Assembly: GCF_000813845.1 (NCBI RefSeq)
Contig: NZ_JWTB01000038.1
Location: 1 to 64,000 of the forward strand
DNA: 64,000 nucleotides
Origin: Pseudarthrobacter phenanthrenivorans
GTDB lineage: Bacteria > Actinomycetota > Actinomycetes > Actinomycetales > Micrococcaceae
Direction: 5' to 3'
Numbering within the stretch: position 1 is the first letter of the stretch; each line of letters starts with the position of its first letter. The notes under the pieces were generated by a model. That model saw only the letters and a program-made list of their open reading frames with translations, did not search any database and was not told where the DNA came from. Of the stretch, positions 8,496 through 18,926 are shown piece by piece. A program made the position numbers and the translations under genes.

Positions 8496-9467
8496 ATGAG
8501 CCACCCGAGTCATCCCCAACCGCCACAAGGCGGACCGTCAGCGCCTCCGGTTCCGCCGGCGCCGTCAAGTGTCGATGGGCAGCGCAGCTTTGCCGGGCAG
8601 TCCGGCTTTGCTGGGCACCCCGCTCCGGACGGACGGCCCGGCTTTGACCCGGGCGCCGCCAGCCACGGGCCCTACCCCGATGGGCCGCGCAGGTCATTCA
8701 TGACCACCTGGATTCTGTCCCTCCTCCTGGGCACCTTCGGCGCGGACCGGTTTTATCTTGGCAAGATGGGCTCTGCCGTCGCCAAGCTGCTGACAGCCGG
8801 GGGCCTGGGCATTTGGGCGATCGTGGACCTGGTGATGACCCTGACGGGCAATACCCGGGACATCTTCGGCCGCCCGCTGGCGGGCTACCCGGAGAACAGG
8901 AAGAAGGCGTGGATCATCACTGCCGTGGTTTGGCTGATGAGCATTATTTCGGGGATCGTGCTGACCGTTGTCTCGATCGCCATGATCGCCGCTGCTGTGG
9001 ACGGCCGCAATGTACCCGTTCCATCCGGAATTCCTTCGGTATCCCAGGGCGCCCCCGTTCCGTCGGGCGGAAGCGCACCCGACGCCGGCTCTGTTGTGGC
9101 CACGGTGTCTGAGGGCAACACGGTCAAGGTAGGCGTCCTGGATTCGATCTACACTGCCGAGATTCCCGGTATGTCCTACCTGCAACCCAAAAACGGCGGC
9201 TTCCTCGCCGTCGAGGTTTCATGGGAGACGCAGACCGGCACCAGCTTCTCCAGCCCCTCGAATTTTGCGGTCTACGACGCCGACGGAAAAGAGGGCGAAC
9301 TGGTCTACCTGGACGAGGGGCTGGGGGCCTTGCCCACGGAAGAGGTTGGCGCCGGAGACGTCCGCCAGGGGGTCATTGCGTTCGACGTCAAGAAGGGCCC
9401 GGTCCAGGTGGTGATCATCAATGACTCCGGCGACAAGGCTGCTGCCTTCACCCTGACAGCACAGTAG
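8496..9467 (+). CDS. TM2 domain-containing protein with C-terminal beta domain
   Basis: 323 residues. The first ~65 residues are Pro/Gly/Ser-rich and disordered. A TM2 domain follows (about 68-125: SFMTTWILSLLLGTFGADRF, FYLGKMGSAVAKLLTAGG, then a second helix), then a third hydrophobic segment (AWIITAVVWLMSIISGIVL). After a Ser/Pro linker comes an extracytoplasmic domain of ~120 residues (SYLQPKNGGFLAVEVSWETQ) that resembles DUF4352-type beta-sandwiches. AAAGGA stands before the ATG. TM2 proteins are widespread and poorly understood; no partner gene is evident here. Confidence 0.85.
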   Translation: MSHPSHPQPPQGGPSAPPVPPAPSSVDGQRSFAGQSGFAGHPAPDGRPGFDPGAASHGPYPDGPRRSFMTTWILSLLLGTFGADRFYLGKMGSAVAKLLTAGGLGIWAIVDLVMTLTGNTRDIFGRPLAGYPENRKKAWIITAVVWLMSIISGIVLTVVSIAMIAAAVDGRNVPVPSGIPSVSQGAPVPSGGSAPDAGSVVATVSEGNTVKVGVLDSIYTAEIPGMSYLQPKNGGFLAVEVSWETQTGTSFSSPSNFAVYDADGKEGELVYLDEGLGALPTEEVGAGDVRQGVIAFDVKKGPVQVVIINDSGDKAAAFTLTAQ

Positions 9468-9517
9468 GCGGTCGGTTCAAAACCGGTCACCTGCAACAGC
9501 CAGTCAGGAAAACCCAG

Positions 9518-9551
9518 GCCCGCGGCAGCATCCTGTGATGGTGCCGCGGGT
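9518..9551. terminator. Bidirectional terminator hairpin
   Basis: CCCGCGGCA (9519-9527) pairs with TGCCGCGGG (9542-9550), with a G-T pair added outside. It lies between the converging ends of the TM2 gene (stop 9467) and the leftward membrane gene (stop 9610). A short T-containing run follows on the + strand. Confidence 0.6.
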
Positions 9552-9609
9552 TCCTTTGGCGCATTCCCCGTTTCAACGCTGTCTCGACCTGCAGCATCAA
9601 GGCGTCCCG

Positions 9610-10845
9610 TCACTGCAGCGCCTTGACGCCTCCGCGGCCAACGAGGGTGGCCGCATGGCCCGCCCATTCCAGGGGTCCGCGCCAGGAGAGCCGGGCAAAC
9701 ACTACGCCCACGGCAATCGCCGTGGCGGCATGGGCGAAATACATCCCGTCCTCGGTCCAGCCCGCGGGCAGCGGCTTGAGGTAGAAGCCGGACACGACCC
9801 AGACATGCACGGTGTAGAGGGTCAGGGTCATGGCGCCTGCTCCCCGCAGCGGCAGCAGCAGGTCCAGGTCCACCCATTCGGCCAGGCGGCCCAGCAGCAG
9901 GCAGGCGCCAATGACGGCTGCCGCGACCGCCGAGGTATGCAGCAGGTCGAGCGTGGTCCCCGAATGCGGCGCCGCCGACGCCAGCCACCACCACGAACCT
10001 TCCTGCGGAAGTCCGGCCAGGTTCACCTGCAGCACGCTGCCCAGCGGGTACCCCGGCGAGTTGATGGCCTCTTCCAGTGCTGCCAGTCCGCCCCAGTCCG
10101 CCATGGCCGCAGTGCCGACGGCCTTGGCCGCAACGGCAACAACGGTTCCTCCCGCCAGCAGCAGGACGGGGACCAGTGCTTTGGTGAGGACCAGGCGGCC
10201 GATAGCCAGCCCCACCAGCAGGTAGGACAGCCACTGCAGCACCGGGTAGTAGCCGGTGAAGAACACGTCCGCCAGCAGCCGGGAGGGCGTCCCCAGGTCT
10301 TCCCAGGCCGGGTTGTGGCCCAGTTTCAGGGGCGGTTCCGGGGCGAGGAGCCATGGCCGGAGCAGGTAGGCCAACACCGGCGATGCCAGGATCCAGCCGA
10401 TTGCCCAGGCGCACAGCTGCTTCACCCCCAGTCCCAGGAAGGGCAGGACGCACAGGAACAGCACCGCGTAGTGGACCAGGATGATCGCCACGTTCACTTC
10501 CAGGCCGCCCAGGGTAAGGCCGACGGCGGCAATCACCAGGGCGCGCAGCGCAACACCCCGGCGGGCCGCGGAGAGGTCGCTGCCCTGCAGGGGCTTGTCC
10601 TTCCCCGTTGAAAGCGCGAGTCCCACGCCCGCGAGTACGGCGAAAAGTGCCGCAGCCCGGCCGGAGAACGTGAGGCCGATCCACGTGGGCGTGAGGCCGG
10701 CATCCGATTCGAAGGTCGGCAGCAGGTGCGTGGCCATCATGCCGAGCAGTGCCAGGCCGCGTGCCGCGTCGATACCCCGGAGGCGCCCGGGGTGCTGCCG
10801 TCCGGGAGCTTTCCGGGACCGGGTGGCCGGGGTACGCGAGGACAT
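9610..10845 (-). CDS. DUF418/DUF1624-type multi-pass membrane protein
   Basis: 411 residues. After a basic N-terminal tail comes the GIDAARGLALLGMMATHLLP motif common to DUF418/DUF1624 and heparan-glucosaminide acyltransferase-like proteins, followed by about ten hydrophobic helices and a final AGAMTLTLYTVHVWVVSGFY segment. Members are thought to be membrane acyltransferases or transporters; substrate and role are unknown. It stands alone, converging on the TM2 gene, and shares its upstream region (10846-10942) with the SOS-box gene that starts at 10943. That gap also carries a short direct repeat, GTCACAGGGATC, twice. Confidence 0.82.
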   Translation of the reverse strand: MSSRTPATRSRKAPGRQHPGRLRGIDAARGLALLGMMATHLLPTFESDAGLTPTWIGLTFSGRAAALFAVLAGVGLALSTGKDKPLQGSDLSAARRGVALRALVIAAVGLTLGGLEVNVAIILVHYAVLFLCVLPFLGLGVKQLCAWAIGWILASPVLAYLLRPWLLAPEPPLKLGHNPAWEDLGTPSRLLADVFFTGYYPVLQWLSYLLVGLAIGRLVLTKALVPVLLLAGGTVVAVAAKAVGTAAMADWGGLAALEEAINSPGYPLGSVLQVNLAGLPQEGSWWWLASAAPHSGTTLDLLHTSAVAAAVIGACLLLGRLAEWVDLDLLLPLRGAGAMTLTLYTVHVWVVSGFYLKPLPAGWTEDGMYFAHAATAIAVGVVFARLSWRGPLEWAGHAATLVGRGGVKALQ

Positions 10846-10911
10846 GACCAGATCGTCTCACATGCTGTTGAAGTGCTCCTGTCACAGGGATCCCGTCACA
10901 GGGATCTTGTA

Positions 10912-10929
10912 TTCGAATATATGTTCGAA
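10912..10929. promoter_or_regulatory. LexA (SOS) box
   Basis: TTCGAATATATGTTCGAA is close to the actinobacterial LexA consensus TCGAAC-N4-GTTCGA, with one departure in the left half-site. It ends directly before TACTAT (10930-10935), a likely -10 element for the gene starting at 10943, so bound LexA would block the promoter. Confidence 0.8.
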
Positions 10930-10942
10930 TACTATCTGTGCC

Positions 10943-11326
10943 ATGGAAATGTCATCAAGCGGAGGCACGCAGGAGCAGGGCCGCCTGCAGCCGGCTGAAC
11001 CCGAGGCAGGCAGTGGGCTGCTGAAGGCAATGAGCCCGGGAGTGGTGGACTACCTGTTCCGGCAGCTTGTCTCGGGCAAACCGGCTGAGGACGTGCAGTG
11101 GGAGCAGGAAGGCATCAGCCTGGCCGCCCAGCCCGAAGGCGCGGAGCTTGCCCGCCGGCTCGCGGAAACGGACATCGAAGCGCTCACGCCTACGGAACTG
11201 TTCCACTACGTTCGCGCCGCCCAGCGGCTGGCGTCCTGGGCTGAGGACCTCCGGCAGGCCGCCGTCGGGCGCTACTGCCACACCGGAGCCGAGGCGGGGC
11301 CGCGCCCCGGGGTCCGGCCTATTTGA
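10943..11326 (+). CDS. Small SOS-box protein resembling a DUF222 N-terminus
   Basis: 127 residues. A Gly/Glu/Gln-rich head is followed by a helical section: SPGVVDYLFRQLVSGKP, then LTPTELFHYVRAAQRLASWA. The second part reads like the N-terminal helices of DUF222 (13E12) HNH proteins, but the frame stops after RPGVRPI and no nuclease part follows before dapA. The start at 10943 is well supported: TACTAT ends 7 nt upstream, there is no Shine-Dalgarno, and the SOS box abuts the -10. It could be a truncated nuclease remnant kept under its old control, or a free-standing damage-induced small protein. The DUF222 link is inference from pattern only. Confidence 0.75.
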   Translation: MEMSSSGGTQEQGRLQPAEPEAGSGLLKAMSPGVVDYLFRQLVSGKPAEDVQWEQEGISLAAQPEGAELARRLAETDIEALTPTELFHYVRAAQRLASWAEDLRQAAVGRYCHTGAEAGPRPGVRPI

Positions 11327-11384
11327 CGTTCGTCACGGCCGTGGCATTGTCCTAACCAGCGGGGGACAGGGTAACGTTTTTTCC

Positions 11385-12293
11385 ATGGCTGACTCTTCCG
11401 CGCACATCCCTGCCCTCGGTACCCTCCTGACCGCCATGGTCACGCCGTTCACCAAGGACGGCGCAGTGGATTACGACCAGGCGGCTGCGCTGGCCAGCAA
11501 GCTCGTCGACGACGGCTGCGACGGCCTGGTGGTCACCGGCACCACCGGTGAAACCTCCACCCTGACGGACGAGGAAAACCTGGGCATGTTCCGCGCCGTC
11601 AAGGAAGCGGTGGGCGGCCGGGCGGCCATCATTGCCGGCACCGGCACCAATGACACCGCGCACTCGGTGCACCTCTCCCAGCAGGCTGCTGCCCTCGGCG
11701 TCGACGGCCTCCTGTTGGTGACCCCCTACTACAACAAGCCCAGCCAGGCCGGGGTCCGCGCCCACTTCGAAACCATCGCCTCTGCGGTGGACGTGCCTGT
11801 CATGCTGTATGACATCCCCGGCCGGTCCTCCATCCCGATCGAACCGGACACCATGATCCGGCTTGCCCAGCACCCCAACATCGTCGCCGTCAAGGACGCC
11901 AAGGCCGACCTCACCGCCGCCACGCGGGTCATGGCCGAAACCGACCTCCTGTTCTACTCGGGCGACGACGGCCTGACCCTTCCGTGGATGGCGCTGGGCG
12001 CCGTAGGCCTCGTGGGTGTCACCACCCACGTTGCCACCCGTCGCTTCCGCGAACTCATCGACGCCGTCAACGCCAACGATCTCGGCACAGCTCGCAAGAT
12101 CAACTTCGAACTGCAGCCCGTGGTCCGCGCAACGATGACCCGCGTCCAGGGAGCCGTGGCGGCCAAACAGATTCTTAAATGGCAGGGAGTCCTGCCCAAC
12201 TCGATTGTCCGTTTGCCCCTCGTGGAGCCGGACGAAACCGAGATCGAAACCATCCGCGGGGATTTGGCGGAAGCGGGGCTGGTCTTCTCCTGA
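11385..12293 (+). CDS. dapA: 4-hydroxy-tetrahydrodipicolinate synthase
   Basis: 302 residues. Condenses pyruvate with aspartate semialdehyde in lysine/diaminopimelate synthesis. It has GTTGETSTLTDEE for substrate binding, TPYYNKPSQ, Tyr142 in MLYDIPGRSS and the Schiff-base Lys170 in VAVKDAK, with the family's 28-residue spacing between the last two. The start at 11385 was chosen from homology and because TAACGT (11372-11377) ends 7 nt before it, the leaderless pattern. RNase J follows after 40 bp, an arrangement common in actinobacteria. Confidence 0.97.
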   Translation: MADSSAHIPALGTLLTAMVTPFTKDGAVDYDQAAALASKLVDDGCDGLVVTGTTGETSTLTDEENLGMFRAVKEAVGGRAAIIAGTGTNDTAHSVHLSQQAAALGVDGLLLVTPYYNKPSQAGVRAHFETIASAVDVPVMLYDIPGRSSIPIEPDTMIRLAQHPNIVAVKDAKADLTAATRVMAETDLLFYSGDDGLTLPWMALGAVGLVGVTTHVATRRFRELIDAVNANDLGTARKINFELQPVVRATMTRVQGAVAAKQILKWQGVLPNSIVRLPLVEPDETEIETIRGDLAEAGLVFS

Positions 12294-12333
12294 GGCTAAG
12301 ACCGGCACCCTTCCGCCTGGAAAGTAGTGCACT

Positions 12334-14025
<1,692 letters not shown>

Positions 14026-14052
14026 GATTGCCTCCGCTGCCATTGGCAGATT

Positions 14053-14089
14053 CGGAAGGCCCCGGTTCACTGAGAACCGGGGCCTTCCG
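14053..14089 (+). terminator. Strong hairpin terminator after rnj
   Basis: A perfect 16-bp stem: CGGAAGGCCCCGGTTC (14053-14068), loop ACTGA, and its complement (14074-14089), 28 bp after the rnj stop. There is no U-tract, as is usual for high-GC actinobacteria. Confidence 0.85.
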
Positions 14090-14184
14090 CGTGTCCGGAC
14101 GGTGCGGTCCGCGCCGTCAACCGGTGCGCTCCCCGGGCCCCGATATCCCCGGAATTACGGCCTGCTTCCGGTAGCGTGGCTACT

Positions 14185-17076
14185 ATGGCCACACGTACTA
14201 CTTCCGCGCCCAAAGGTACCGGCAGGGGCAGCTCCGGCAGCAAATCCGGAGCCTCCACAGGCCGCGGAACCGGCTCCACCGCCAGCAAACCAGCGCGCGG
14301 CGGCTCATCCAGCACCGCACGCACCCGCCAGCTTCCCGCCGTCGAACACCACCAGCCGTGGCTGCTGCGCGTCGTGGGCGGAGCCTGGCTGGGAATCGGG
14401 CACCTGGTGGGCGGGGGAGTGCGCCGCATCGGCCACGACGTCAGCGACCTTCCACCGGAGGACCGCCGCGACGGCGCCGCACTCTTCAACCTGGCGCTGG
14501 GCATCTTCATTGCCACCTTCGCCTGGTGGGGCCTGACGGGCTGGCTGCCCGACGCCGTCTACGCCGTCGTGAACGGCACCTTCGGCTGGATCTCCCTGCT
14601 CCTGCCGCTGATGCTTTTCGTGTGCGCCTTCCGGCTGTTCCGGCAGCCCTCCGACGGCCGCGGCAACAACAGGGTTGGGATCGGCTTCCTGATCATGACC
14701 TTCGCCGGCTGCGGCCTCGCCCACATCCTCGGCGGCCAGCCCACCGTTGCCGACGGCTTCGAAGGCCTCCGGAAGGCCGGCGGCATGCTCGGCTTCCTGG
14801 CGGCCACGCCGCTGGCAGCCATCCACCCCGCAGTGCCCGTGGTGCTCTACGCCCTGCTCGCGTTCGTGTCAGTGCTCATCATCACCGCCACCCCGTTCAC
14901 CGCCATCCCGCGCCGCCTCCGGGGAGCCTACGAACACCTCATGGGCATCGACCTGATGGAGCAGGACCAACCCGGTGACGCCCACGACCGCAGCTACCTT
15001 GAACGGACTCCGCCCGCTGCACCGAAGAAAAAGAAGCGCAGGCTCTTCGGCAAGGACGAGGAAACCGAGGCAGGCCTGGACGGGTACGTGGGGGATGAGG
15101 CCTTCGAACACGCAGTCATTGACGACGACGAGCAGGAGCCTGCCCGGCCCGCTCCCGGTGTGCGCCGGCCCACCCAGGCGGAGATCGCCGTCGAAAAGAT
15201 CAAGGCGGCCCAGGGCCTGGGCGGAAGCTCCCCGGCCGCTCCGGCCGAGAACGCCACCGAGGCCATCCCGCTGGTGATCCCCGGTGCCGCTGCCCCCGGC
15301 AAGCCCGCCGCCGCACCTACTGTTCCCTCCAACCCCGTGGCCCCGGCGCCGCCGCCCGTGCCCATCCCGCAGCGGACGGAGCAGCTTTCCCTCGCCGGCG
15401 ACGTCACGTACACACTGCCTGCCTCTGACTTCCTCACCCCGGGCTCCATCCCCAAGGAGCGCACTGAGGCCAACGACGCCGTCGTCGCCGCCCTGACCGA
15501 CACCCTGCAGCAGTTCAACGTCGACGCCACCGTCACCGGCTTCAGCCGCGGCCCCACCGTCACCCGCTACGAGATCGAACTCTCGCCCGGCACCAAGGTG
15601 GAGCGCGTCACGGCGTTGTCCAAGAACATCTCCTACGCCGTGGCTTCCAGCGACGTCCGCATCCTGAGCCCCATTCCGGGGAAGTCCGCGATCGGCATCG
15701 AGATCCCCAACACGGACCGCGAAACCGTCTCCCTGGGCGACGTCCTCCGCAGCCAGAACGCCCGCCGCACCGACCACCCCATGGTCATGGGCGTGGGCAA
15801 GGACGTGGAGGGCGGCTACGTGGTGGCCAACCTGGCCAAGATGCCGCACCTGCTGGTGGCCGGTGCCACCGGTGCCGGTAAGTCGTCCTTCGTGAACTCG
15901 ATGATCACCTCAATCCTGATGCGCGCCACGCCGGACGAGGTCCGGATGGTCATGGTGGACCCCAAGCGCGTGGAGCTCACCGCCTACGAGGGCGTTCCGC
16001 ACCTGATCACCCCCATCATCACCAACCCCAAGAAGGCCGCCGAAGCGCTGCAGTGGGTGGTGCGGGAAATGGACGCCCGGTACGACGACCTCGCCAACTA
16101 CGGCTTCAAGCACATCGACGACTTCAACAAGGCCGTCCGCGCCGGCAAGGTCCACCCGCCGGTGGATTCCAAGCGCGTCATCCGGCCGTACCCCTACCTG
16201 CTGGTGATCGTGGACGAGCTCGCGGACCTGATGATGGTGGCCCCGCGCGACGTCGAAGACTCGATCGTCCGCATCACCCAGCTTGCACGTGCAGCCGGCA
16301 TCCACCTGGTGCTGGCCACCCAGCGCCCGTCCGTGGACGTGGTCACCGGCCTGATCAAAGCCAACGTTCCGTCCCGCATGGCCTTCGCCACGTCCTCCGT
16401 GACGGACTCCCGGGTGGTCCTGGACCAGCCCGGGGCGGAAAAGCTCATTGGCCAGGGTGACGCGCTCTTCCTGCCCATGGGTGCCTCCAAGGCCATGCGC
16501 GTCCAGGGTGCCTGGGTCACGGAATCCGAGATCCACAAGGTCGTCGAACACGTCAAGGGACAGTTGCAGGCCGTCTACCGTGACGACGTCGCGCCGGAAG
16601 CGGAAAAGAAGCAGATCGACGACGACATCGGGGACGACCTCGAAGTGCTGCTGCAGGCCACCGAACTGGTGGTCACCACGCAGTTCGGGTCCACCTCAAT
16701 GCTCCAGCGCAAGCTCCGGGTCGGCTTCGCCAAGGCCGGCCGGCTCATGGACCTGCTGGAATCGCGCGGCGTGGTGGGCCCCTCCGAGGGCTCCAAGGCC
16801 CGCGACGTGCTGGTGAAGCCGGACGACCTCGCCGCCGTCCTCGCCGCCATGAAGGGGCAGGAGGCCCCCGCGGCGCCTGACTCACAGACCGCCGCGCTGA
16901 GCGACAACGCCAACGCCAACATCGCCCAGGGTGGCTACGCCGAGGACCTGGTTGCCGCCGACCTGGACAAGCGCAAGCAGAACGTCGAATACTACGACGG
17001 TTCGGATTCCGCTTCCGGCGGCTACGGCGATGACGACGACGGCTCCGAAGACGCGTGGTCCCTCACGGGACGCTAG
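14185..17076 (+). CDS. ftsK: DNA translocase FtsK
   Basis: 963 residues. Septal ATPase that pumps DNA during chromosome segregation. A basic Ser/Gly-rich N-terminus precedes about four membrane helices (roughly residues 100-245). An acidic, then Ala/Pro-rich linker follows to about 400. The motor has Walker A GATGAGKS near residues 560-567, a Walker B segment YLLVIVDELADLMM and LATQRPSVDVVTG. The C-terminal gamma winged helix (TTQFGSTSMLQRKLRVGF) reads polar DNA sequences. A GTG three codons upstream is possible, but TAGCGT (14172-14177) ends 7 nt before this ATG, the leaderless spacing. Confidence 0.95.
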   Translation: MATRTTSAPKGTGRGSSGSKSGASTGRGTGSTASKPARGGSSSTARTRQLPAVEHHQPWLLRVVGGAWLGIGHLVGGGVRRIGHDVSDLPPEDRRDGAALFNLALGIFIATFAWWGLTGWLPDAVYAVVNGTFGWISLLLPLMLFVCAFRLFRQPSDGRGNNRVGIGFLIMTFAGCGLAHILGGQPTVADGFEGLRKAGGMLGFLAATPLAAIHPAVPVVLYALLAFVSVLIITATPFTAIPRRLRGAYEHLMGIDLMEQDQPGDAHDRSYLERTPPAAPKKKKRRLFGKDEETEAGLDGYVGDEAFEHAVIDDDEQEPARPAPGVRRPTQAEIAVEKIKAAQGLGGSSPAAPAENATEAIPLVIPGAAAPGKPAAAPTVPSNPVAPAPPPVPIPQRTEQLSLAGDVTYTLPASDFLTPGSIPKERTEANDAVVAALTDTLQQFNVDATVTGFSRGPTVTRYEIELSPGTKVERVTALSKNISYAVASSDVRILSPIPGKSAIGIEIPNTDRETVSLGDVLRSQNARRTDHPMVMGVGKDVEGGYVVANLAKMPHLLVAGATGAGKSSFVNSMITSILMRATPDEVRMVMVDPKRVELTAYEGVPHLITPIITNPKKAAEALQWVVREMDARYDDLANYGFKHIDDFNKAVRAGKVHPPVDSKRVIRPYPYLLVIVDELADLMMVAPRDVEDSIVRITQLARAAGIHLVLATQRPSVDVVTGLIKANVPSRMAFATSSVTDSRVVLDQPGAEKLIGQGDALFLPMGASKAMRVQGAWVTESEIHKVVEHVKGQLQAVYRDDVAPEAEKKQIDDDIGDDLEVLLQATELVVTTQFGSTSMLQRKLRVGFAKAGRLMDLLESRGVVGPSEGSKARDVLVKPDDLAAVLAAMKGQEAPAAPDSQTAALSDNANANIAQGGYAEDLVAADLDKRKQNVEYYDGSDSASGGYGDDDDGSEDAWSLTGR

Positions 17077-17093
17077 GCCGGTAGCCTAGGAAC

Positions 17094-17738
17094 GTGACTA
17101 GCACCGATGCCACCGCCGCCGGCCAAGGCCGAGCCGGGGTCTGGAACCTTCCCAATGTCCTGACCATGATCCGCATTGTGCTGGTCCCGTTCTTCGTGTG
17201 GTTCCTCGTCGCGGATGCGCCGGGGCTGCACAGTACCTCCGGACCGTGGCGCTGGGCGGCGGTGGCGGCGTTCGCCGTCGCCATCTACACCGACAAGCTC
17301 GACGGCGACATCGCCAGGAGCCGCAACCTCGTCACCGACTTCGGCAAGATCGCCGACCCCATCGCGGACAAGCTCCTCACCGGTTCTGCGCTGGTGATGC
17401 TGTCCCTGCTGGGTGAGCTCCCGTGGTGGGCCACCCTCGTGATCCTGGTCCGGGAGTGGGGCATCACGGCCCTGCGCTTCTTCGTGATCCGCTACGGCGT
17501 GATCCCCGCCTCCCGCGGCGGCAAGCTCAAAACCGTCGTCCAAACAGCGGCGATCTTCCTGTACCTGCTGCCGTTCGGGGCATTCGCGCCGTGGATGGCC
17601 TGGGTTGCGTTCGCCGTCATGATGGCTGCCGTTGCCATCACGCTGTGGACCGGCGTTGAATACGTGGTCGAGGCCATGCGCCTGCGCGCCAAGGGCAAGC
17701 GGCAGGCAGGGACCGTGGAAGGGCAGGAGCAGGCATGA
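17094..17738 (+). CDS. pgsA: CDP-diacylglycerol--glycerol-3-phosphate 3-phosphatidyltransferase
   Basis: 214 residues, membrane enzyme of phosphatidylglycerol synthesis. The CDP-alcohol phosphotransferase motif is intact: DKLDGDIARSRNLVTDFGK followed by IADPIADK, with the spaced Asp residues. The N-terminus WNLPNVLTMIRIVLVPFFV and several later hydrophobic helices fit the family. GTG start; TAGCCT (17082-17087) ends 6 nt before it with no Shine-Dalgarno. It overlaps cinA by ATGA, a pairing conserved in actinobacteria. Confidence 0.95.
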   Translation: MTSTDATAAGQGRAGVWNLPNVLTMIRIVLVPFFVWFLVADAPGLHSTSGPWRWAAVAAFAVAIYTDKLDGDIARSRNLVTDFGKIADPIADKLLTGSALVMLSLLGELPWWATLVILVREWGITALRFFVIRYGVIPASRGGKLKTVVQTAAIFLYLLPFGAFAPWMAWVAFAVMMAAVAITLWTGVEYVVEAMRLRAKGKRQAGTVEGQEQA

Positions 17739-18214
17739 GCAACCTCCACCAGTTGGCCGCGCAGGCCGTCAGGCAGGCGCTCGAGTCCGGGCGGACGGTT
17801 GCCACCGCGGAATCACTGACGGCGGGGATGGTCTCGGCCGTCCTGGCCGATACGCCCGGTGCCTCCGGCATGCTGCAGGGAGGGGTAGTGGCCTACCAGA
17901 ATTCCGTCAAGGAAGCGGTGCTGCATGTCCCCGGTGACCTGCTGGCCCGTGCCGGCTCCGTCGATCCCGACGTTGCCCGCGCCATGGCCGACGGGGCGCG
18001 CAGGGTCCTGGGCGCCGACGTCGGGCTCTCCACGACGGGAGTGGCTGGCCCCGACGCGCACGACGGAAAGCCTGTGGGGCGGGTGTACATCGGCGTGGCC
18101 ACAGCCGCGGGGAGCACTGGTTTTGAATATTCGTTCACCGGAAGCCGGCCCGACATCCGCGGCGCAGCCTGCGCCGCGGCCCTGGAAAGGCTGCTGGAGG
18201 CCTTGTCCGCCTGA
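17735..18214 (+). CDS. cinA: CinA C-terminal domain protein (nicotinamide-nucleotide amidohydrolase-like)
   Basis: 159 residues, corresponding to the stand-alone C-terminal domain of CinA (PncC), which deamidates nicotinamide mononucleotide. Marks are TVATAESLTAGMVSAVLADT, GASGMLQGGVVAYQNSVK and STTGVAGPDAHDGKPVGRVY. The N-terminal MoCF domain of full CinA is absent. The ATG overlaps the pgsA stop, so it is co-translated. Confidence 0.93.
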   Translation: MSNLHQLAAQAVRQALESGRTVATAESLTAGMVSAVLADTPGASGMLQGGVVAYQNSVKEAVLHVPGDLLARAGSVDPDVARAMADGARRVLGADVGLSTTGVAGPDAHDGKPVGRVYIGVATAAGSTGFEYSFTGSRPDIRGAACAAALERLLEALSA

Positions 18215-18381
18215 TCCTTGTGGGGCCAAGTTACCGCGCGTAAAGTTTCCGGGAACAAAAGCCGGTACCGATTAGTTATTACATTGTGTCGCTTCCGGAG
18301 AGCGGAGGCGCCTAGGATGAAATGACCACGACGGTCCGCCCCCGCGGCGGACCTGACCAATGAGGGAGCAAGGCGATACAG

Positions 18382-18834
18382 ATGGTAAAGCAGCCCGTAT
18401 CCGTAAACGGCGTTGTCCGCTGGAAGGATGTGGGCCTCGCCGAACAGGCTAAGAGCGAACAGAAGGAGCGCAAGATGGTAGTACTTCGTCACGAAATCGG
18501 TGATGTCCTGCGCGATGTCCGCCAGCGTCAGGGGCGTACGCTCCGCGAAGTTTCGCACAGCGCCCGTGTCTCCCTGGGATACCTCAGCGAAGTGGAGCGC
18601 GGCCAGAAGGAAGCATCGTCAGAGCTTCTGTCCTCGATCTGCTCGGCGCTGGATGTTCCGTTGTCAAGCATGCTCCGCGAGGTCAGTGACCGCGTCGCGG
18701 TCGCCGAGGGCGTCGCCGTTCCGGACACCGTGCCGCAGGAATTCTCCCAGCGTTACGGCCGCGACCTGGAACGCGACCTCAACAACGAACTGAACGACGA
18801 ACTCACCACGGGCCTCCTCTCCGGCGCCCGGTAA
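18382..18834 (+). CDS. clgR: ClgR-like XRE-family transcriptional regulator
   Basis: 150 residues. Helix-turn-helix with the ClgR signature GRTLREVSHSARVSLGYLSE then VERGQKEASSELLSSIC, followed by an Ala/Val-rich C-terminus. ClgR activates Clp protease and other stress genes in actinobacteria. Two starts are plausible. ATG 18382 has GAGGGAG upstream. An internal ATG at 18475 (MVVLRHEIGDVLRDVR) has AAGGAG at ideal spacing and gives a length nearer the usual ~120 residues. The 167-bp gap before it shows no convincing -35/-10 pair. Confidence 0.87.
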   Translation: MVKQPVSVNGVVRWKDVGLAEQAKSEQKERKMVVLRHEIGDVLRDVRQRQGRTLREVSHSARVSLGYLSEVERGQKEASSELLSSICSALDVPLSSMLREVSDRVAVAEGVAVPDTVPQEFSQRYGRDLERDLNNELNDELTTGLLSGAR

Positions 18835-18863
18835 CGCCAGCCCCGCCGCAGGCGGGTCAGGCA

Positions 18864-18904
18864 ACAGCAGGAAGCCCCCGGCCGTGCCGGGGGCTTCCTG
18901 CTGT
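18864..18904. terminator. Strong bidirectional terminator
   Basis: A 19-bp perfect stem (18864-18882 with 18886-18904, core GGAAGCCCCCGGC) around a CGT loop. It lies between the converging stops of the ClgR-like gene and the MarR gene and can serve both. Confidence 0.9.
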
Positions 18905-18926
18905 CTTCCACTCCGCCCGCTGCGGC

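Noticed and set aside
18288..18305. CGCT-N7-AGCG inverted repeat as a ClgR autoregulatory operator
   Set aside because: Known ClgR sites have CGC-N5-GCG type spacing; this one is too wide.
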